A stretch of DNA of 7,833 nucleotides. It comes from Candidatus Wirthbacteria bacterium CG2_30_54_11 (lineage in GTDB: Bacteria; Patescibacteriota; CG2-30-54-11). The notes beneath the pieces are model-generated. The model saw nothing but the letters and a program-made list of their open reading frames with translations, did no database searches and had not been told where the DNA came from. Numbering within the stretch: the first letter of the stretch is position 1; each line of letters opens with the position of its first letter. The stretch covers positions 1 to 7,833 of the forward strand of contig MNZT01000127.1 of assembly GCA_001873755.1 (NCBI GenBank), written 5' to 3'. Positions 6,679 to 7,833 of the stretch are shown here, one piece after another. Made by a program: the position numbers and the translations under genes.

Positions 6679-7632
6679 CTACCTGTGCTCCCGGGTTTCA
6701 AAGTTGATGCGCTCTTTTTCCACCACGAGCGGCCGGTTCTGGACTTTGGTATAGATCGAACCGATGTATTCGCCGATGATGCCGATGAAGAACAGCTGGA
6801 CCGAAGCGAAGAAAAACATGCCGATCACCAGCGGCGCGAGTCCGACTTCGAACCGCTGCCAGAACATGAGTTTATATACGAAATACGCCACCCCGACCAG
6901 GCTGAAGATCAGGGACATGACGAATCCGACCAGCGTCGCGAGCCGAAGCGGCACCTTGGAATGATTGGTGATGCCGAGCATGGCCATATCGTAGAGTGTA
7001 TACAGATTATTTTTGGTAAAACCACGCGTACGGGCCGGCTGAACATACTCCACGGTAGCCCGGGGAAATCCGATGTCGGCGATCAATCCGCGGAAGTACG
7101 GGTAGGGATCATGCATATCGCGGATCACATCCATGACCTGTTTGTCGTACAGGCCGAATCCGGTGAAGTTCTTGACCTGTTCCACTTCAGAGAGTCCGGC
7201 GATGATCTTGTAGTACAGACGGCGGACAAAGTAAAAGAGAGGAGATTCCTTGCTCCCTTTCTTGACCGCGACCACGATCTTGTAGCCTTCTTCCCACTTT
7301 TTCAAGAAATCCACAATCATCTCCGGGGGATCCTGGAGGTCAGCTACCACTGAGATCACGGCATCGCCGCGAGCCTGCAGCAGCCCATGCGAAGGTGAAC
7401 GGATATGACCGAAATTACGGGCATTGACGATGATCTTCACCCTTTTGTCATCGGCTGCGATCTTTTTCAGGATCTCGACCGTACGGTCAGTGGAACAGTT
7501 GTCGATGAAGAGGTGCTCGTAGTCATACTGCGGCAGCCCTGCGAACACTGCCGTGACCTGACGGTGCAGCTCCTCGACATTTTCTTCCTCGTTGTAGCAC
7601 GCCGTCATGATGGAGATCAGTTTCTTTGCCAT
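6679..7632 (-). CDS. gtrB: GtrB-like family 2 glycosyltransferase (polyprenyl-phosphate sugar transferase)
   Basis: A 317-residue GT-A fold (family 2) enzyme of the DPM1/GtrB/ArnC type. It opens with ISIMTACYNEEENVEEL, then DNCSTDRT (residues 44-51, the usual DDGStDgT), NARNFG (70-75), and ADLQDPPEM (97-105), whose Asp98/Asp101 are the expected metal- and nucleotide-sugar-binding residues. Two C-terminal transmembrane helices (about 230-254 and 263-288) complete the GtrB architecture. Family members move a sugar from a nucleotide donor to undecaprenyl phosphate on the cytoplasmic face. Start: ATG at 7630-7632 has AGGA seven bases upstream and gives the family-typical N-terminus MAKKLISIM. An in-frame ATG at 7701 would add 23 residues encoded across a dispersed repeat (IPASAGMT-like), so it is rejected. 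It heads the minus-strand cassette and abuts the next gene. Sugar specificity cannot be told. Confidence 0.92.
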   Translation of the reverse strand: MAKKLISIMTACYNEEENVEELHRQVTAVFAGLPQYDYEHLFIDNCSTDRTVEILKKIAADDKRVKIIVNARNFGHIRSPSHGLLQARGDAVISVVADLQDPPEMIVDFLKKWEEGYKIVVAVKKGSKESPLFYFVRRLYYKIIAGLSEVEQVKNFTGFGLYDKQVMDVIRDMHDPYPYFRGLIADIGFPRATVEYVQPARTRGFTKNNLYTLYDMAMLGITNHSKVPLRLATLVGFVMSLIFSLVGVAYFVYKLMFWQRFEVGLAPLVIGMFFFASVQLFFIGIIGEYIGSIYTKVQNRPLVVEKERINFETREHR

Positions 7633-7639
7633 GTGTTGA

Positions 7640-7643
7640 TCCT
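7640..7643 (-). promoter_or_regulatory. Ribosome binding site deciding the gtrB-like start
   Basis: AGGA on the minus strand lies seven bases before the ATG at 7630-7632. It supports the short, family-typical N-terminus rather than the ATG at 7701, which sits inside repeat DNA. Confidence 0.6.
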
Positions 7644-7669
7644 GAGAAAAAAAAGGAAAAGAATGTGTC

Positions 7670-7689
7670 ATCCCTGCGGAGGCAGGGAT
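7670..7689. repeat. Palindromic repeat, left half of an inverted pair
   Basis: A perfect 8-bp stem ATCCCTGC / GCAGGGAT closes a GGAG tetraloop. It is 38 bases upstream of the gtrB-like start, within its probable leader. It resembles the CCTGCGAAGGCAGG-type dispersed repeat known from many bacteria, whose false translation contains AGMT or LRRDD. Confidence 0.7.
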
Positions 7690-7729
7690 CAACTGAACCA
7701 CTAGACAAGACTACAAAGGGAGTCAGGGG

Positions 7730-7749
7730 ATTCCTGCCTTCGCAGGAAT
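7730..7749. repeat. Palindromic repeat, right half of an inverted pair
   Basis: A perfect 8-bp stem ATTCCTGC / GCAGGAAT closes a CTTC tetraloop. Its reverse complement matches the element at 7670-7689 except for one compensated stem pair and one loop base. The two copies lie in opposite orientation, 40 bases apart, as in BIME units made of two REP sequences. Confidence 0.7.
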
Positions 7750-7767
7750 GCCTGTTAAAGGGAAAAG

Positions 7768-7833
7768 TCAAGAAGCAGACATCGAGGGCGAGAGCAAATC
7801 CATCTGCTGAGCCAGGATAGTTGGATCATACGA
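7768..7833 (-). CDS. Possible C-terminal end of an upstream minus-strand gene (partial)
   Basis: Reading the minus strand from the right edge, one frame stays open for 21 codons (SYDPTILAQQMDLLSPSMSAS) and ends in TGA at 7768-7770. No family is recognisable from so short a piece. If real, it lies 135 bases upstream of the gtrB-like gene, with the inverted repeat pair between them. A 21-codon open frame can easily occur by chance. Confidence 0.2.
   Translation of the reverse strand, partial: SYDPTILAQQMDLLSPSMSAS

Noticed and set aside
6364..7353. A 329-codon open frame on the plus strand, and another of 181 codons at 4927-5472
   Set aside because: They lie antisense to the GtrB-like and GT-C-like genes, whose minus-strand products have clear family motifs and membrane helices. 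The antisense products have skewed His/Asp/Glu-rich compositions and no recognisable domain, as expected from a shadow frame.
7766..7771. TTGACT on the minus strand as a -35 box for the gtr cassette
   Set aside because: No acceptable -10 hexamer lies 16-18 bases downstream; that stretch is the palindromic repeat.
1..7833. CRISPR array, tRNA/rRNA, riboswitch, transposase or attachment sites
   Set aside because: No regularly spaced direct repeats, cloverleaf sequences, recognisable riboswitch cores or transposase motifs were seen. The short palindromes are not flanked by clear target duplications.

Overview
This window carries two oppositely oriented gene sets that converge with 12 bases between them. 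No taxonomic marker is present. Small palindromic dispersed repeats, AGGA-type ribosome binding sites, roughly balanced base composition and an undecaprenyl-linked glycosylation cassette suggest a bacterium. I cannot name the phylum. Repeats of this kind are common in metagenome-derived bacterial genomes, including several candidate phyla, so they decide nothing. TAA and TAG are used as stops, and nothing hints at a non-standard genetic code.

Left part (1-4330, plus strand): a tight three-gene operon, cut at the window's left edge. It holds (i) the C-terminal 221 residues of a radical SAM protein with a complete seven-cysteine SPASM domain; (ii) a 494-residue fold-type II PLP enzyme of the cysteine synthase / O-acetylserine sulfhydrylase superfamily, with an unusual helical N-terminal extension of about 160 residues and an altered substrate loop; (iii) a 714-residue protein with an N-terminal cobalamin-binding-like domain and a radical SAM core whose cluster motif reads C-X5-C-X2-C instead of C-X3-C-X2-C. 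Gaps are 14 and 20 bases. I do not recognise this combination as a described pathway. It looks like biosynthesis or maturation of a specialised metabolite, a modified peptide or a cofactor, and it is the most interesting part of the window.

Right part (7632-4343, minus strand): a GtrB-like polyprenyl-phosphate glycosyltransferase, a 573-residue multi-pass membrane protein with GT-C-like features, and a GtrA-family membrane protein. This is the three-component logic of the gtr cassettes. GtrB loads a sugar onto the lipid carrier on the cytoplasmic side, GtrA is thought to help flip it, and the large membrane enzyme transfers it to an acceptor outside. The first two genes abut exactly (TAG followed by ATG). 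The third follows a 188-194 base spacer containing two palindromic repeat elements and a possible promoter.

Edges and gaps: the 201 bases right of the GtrB-like gene contain an inverted pair of short palindromes (a BIME-like arrangement) with compensatory stem changes. At the extreme right edge there may be the last 21 codons of another minus-strand gene. No RNA genes, CRISPR arrays, insertion sequences or convincing intrinsic terminators were seen.
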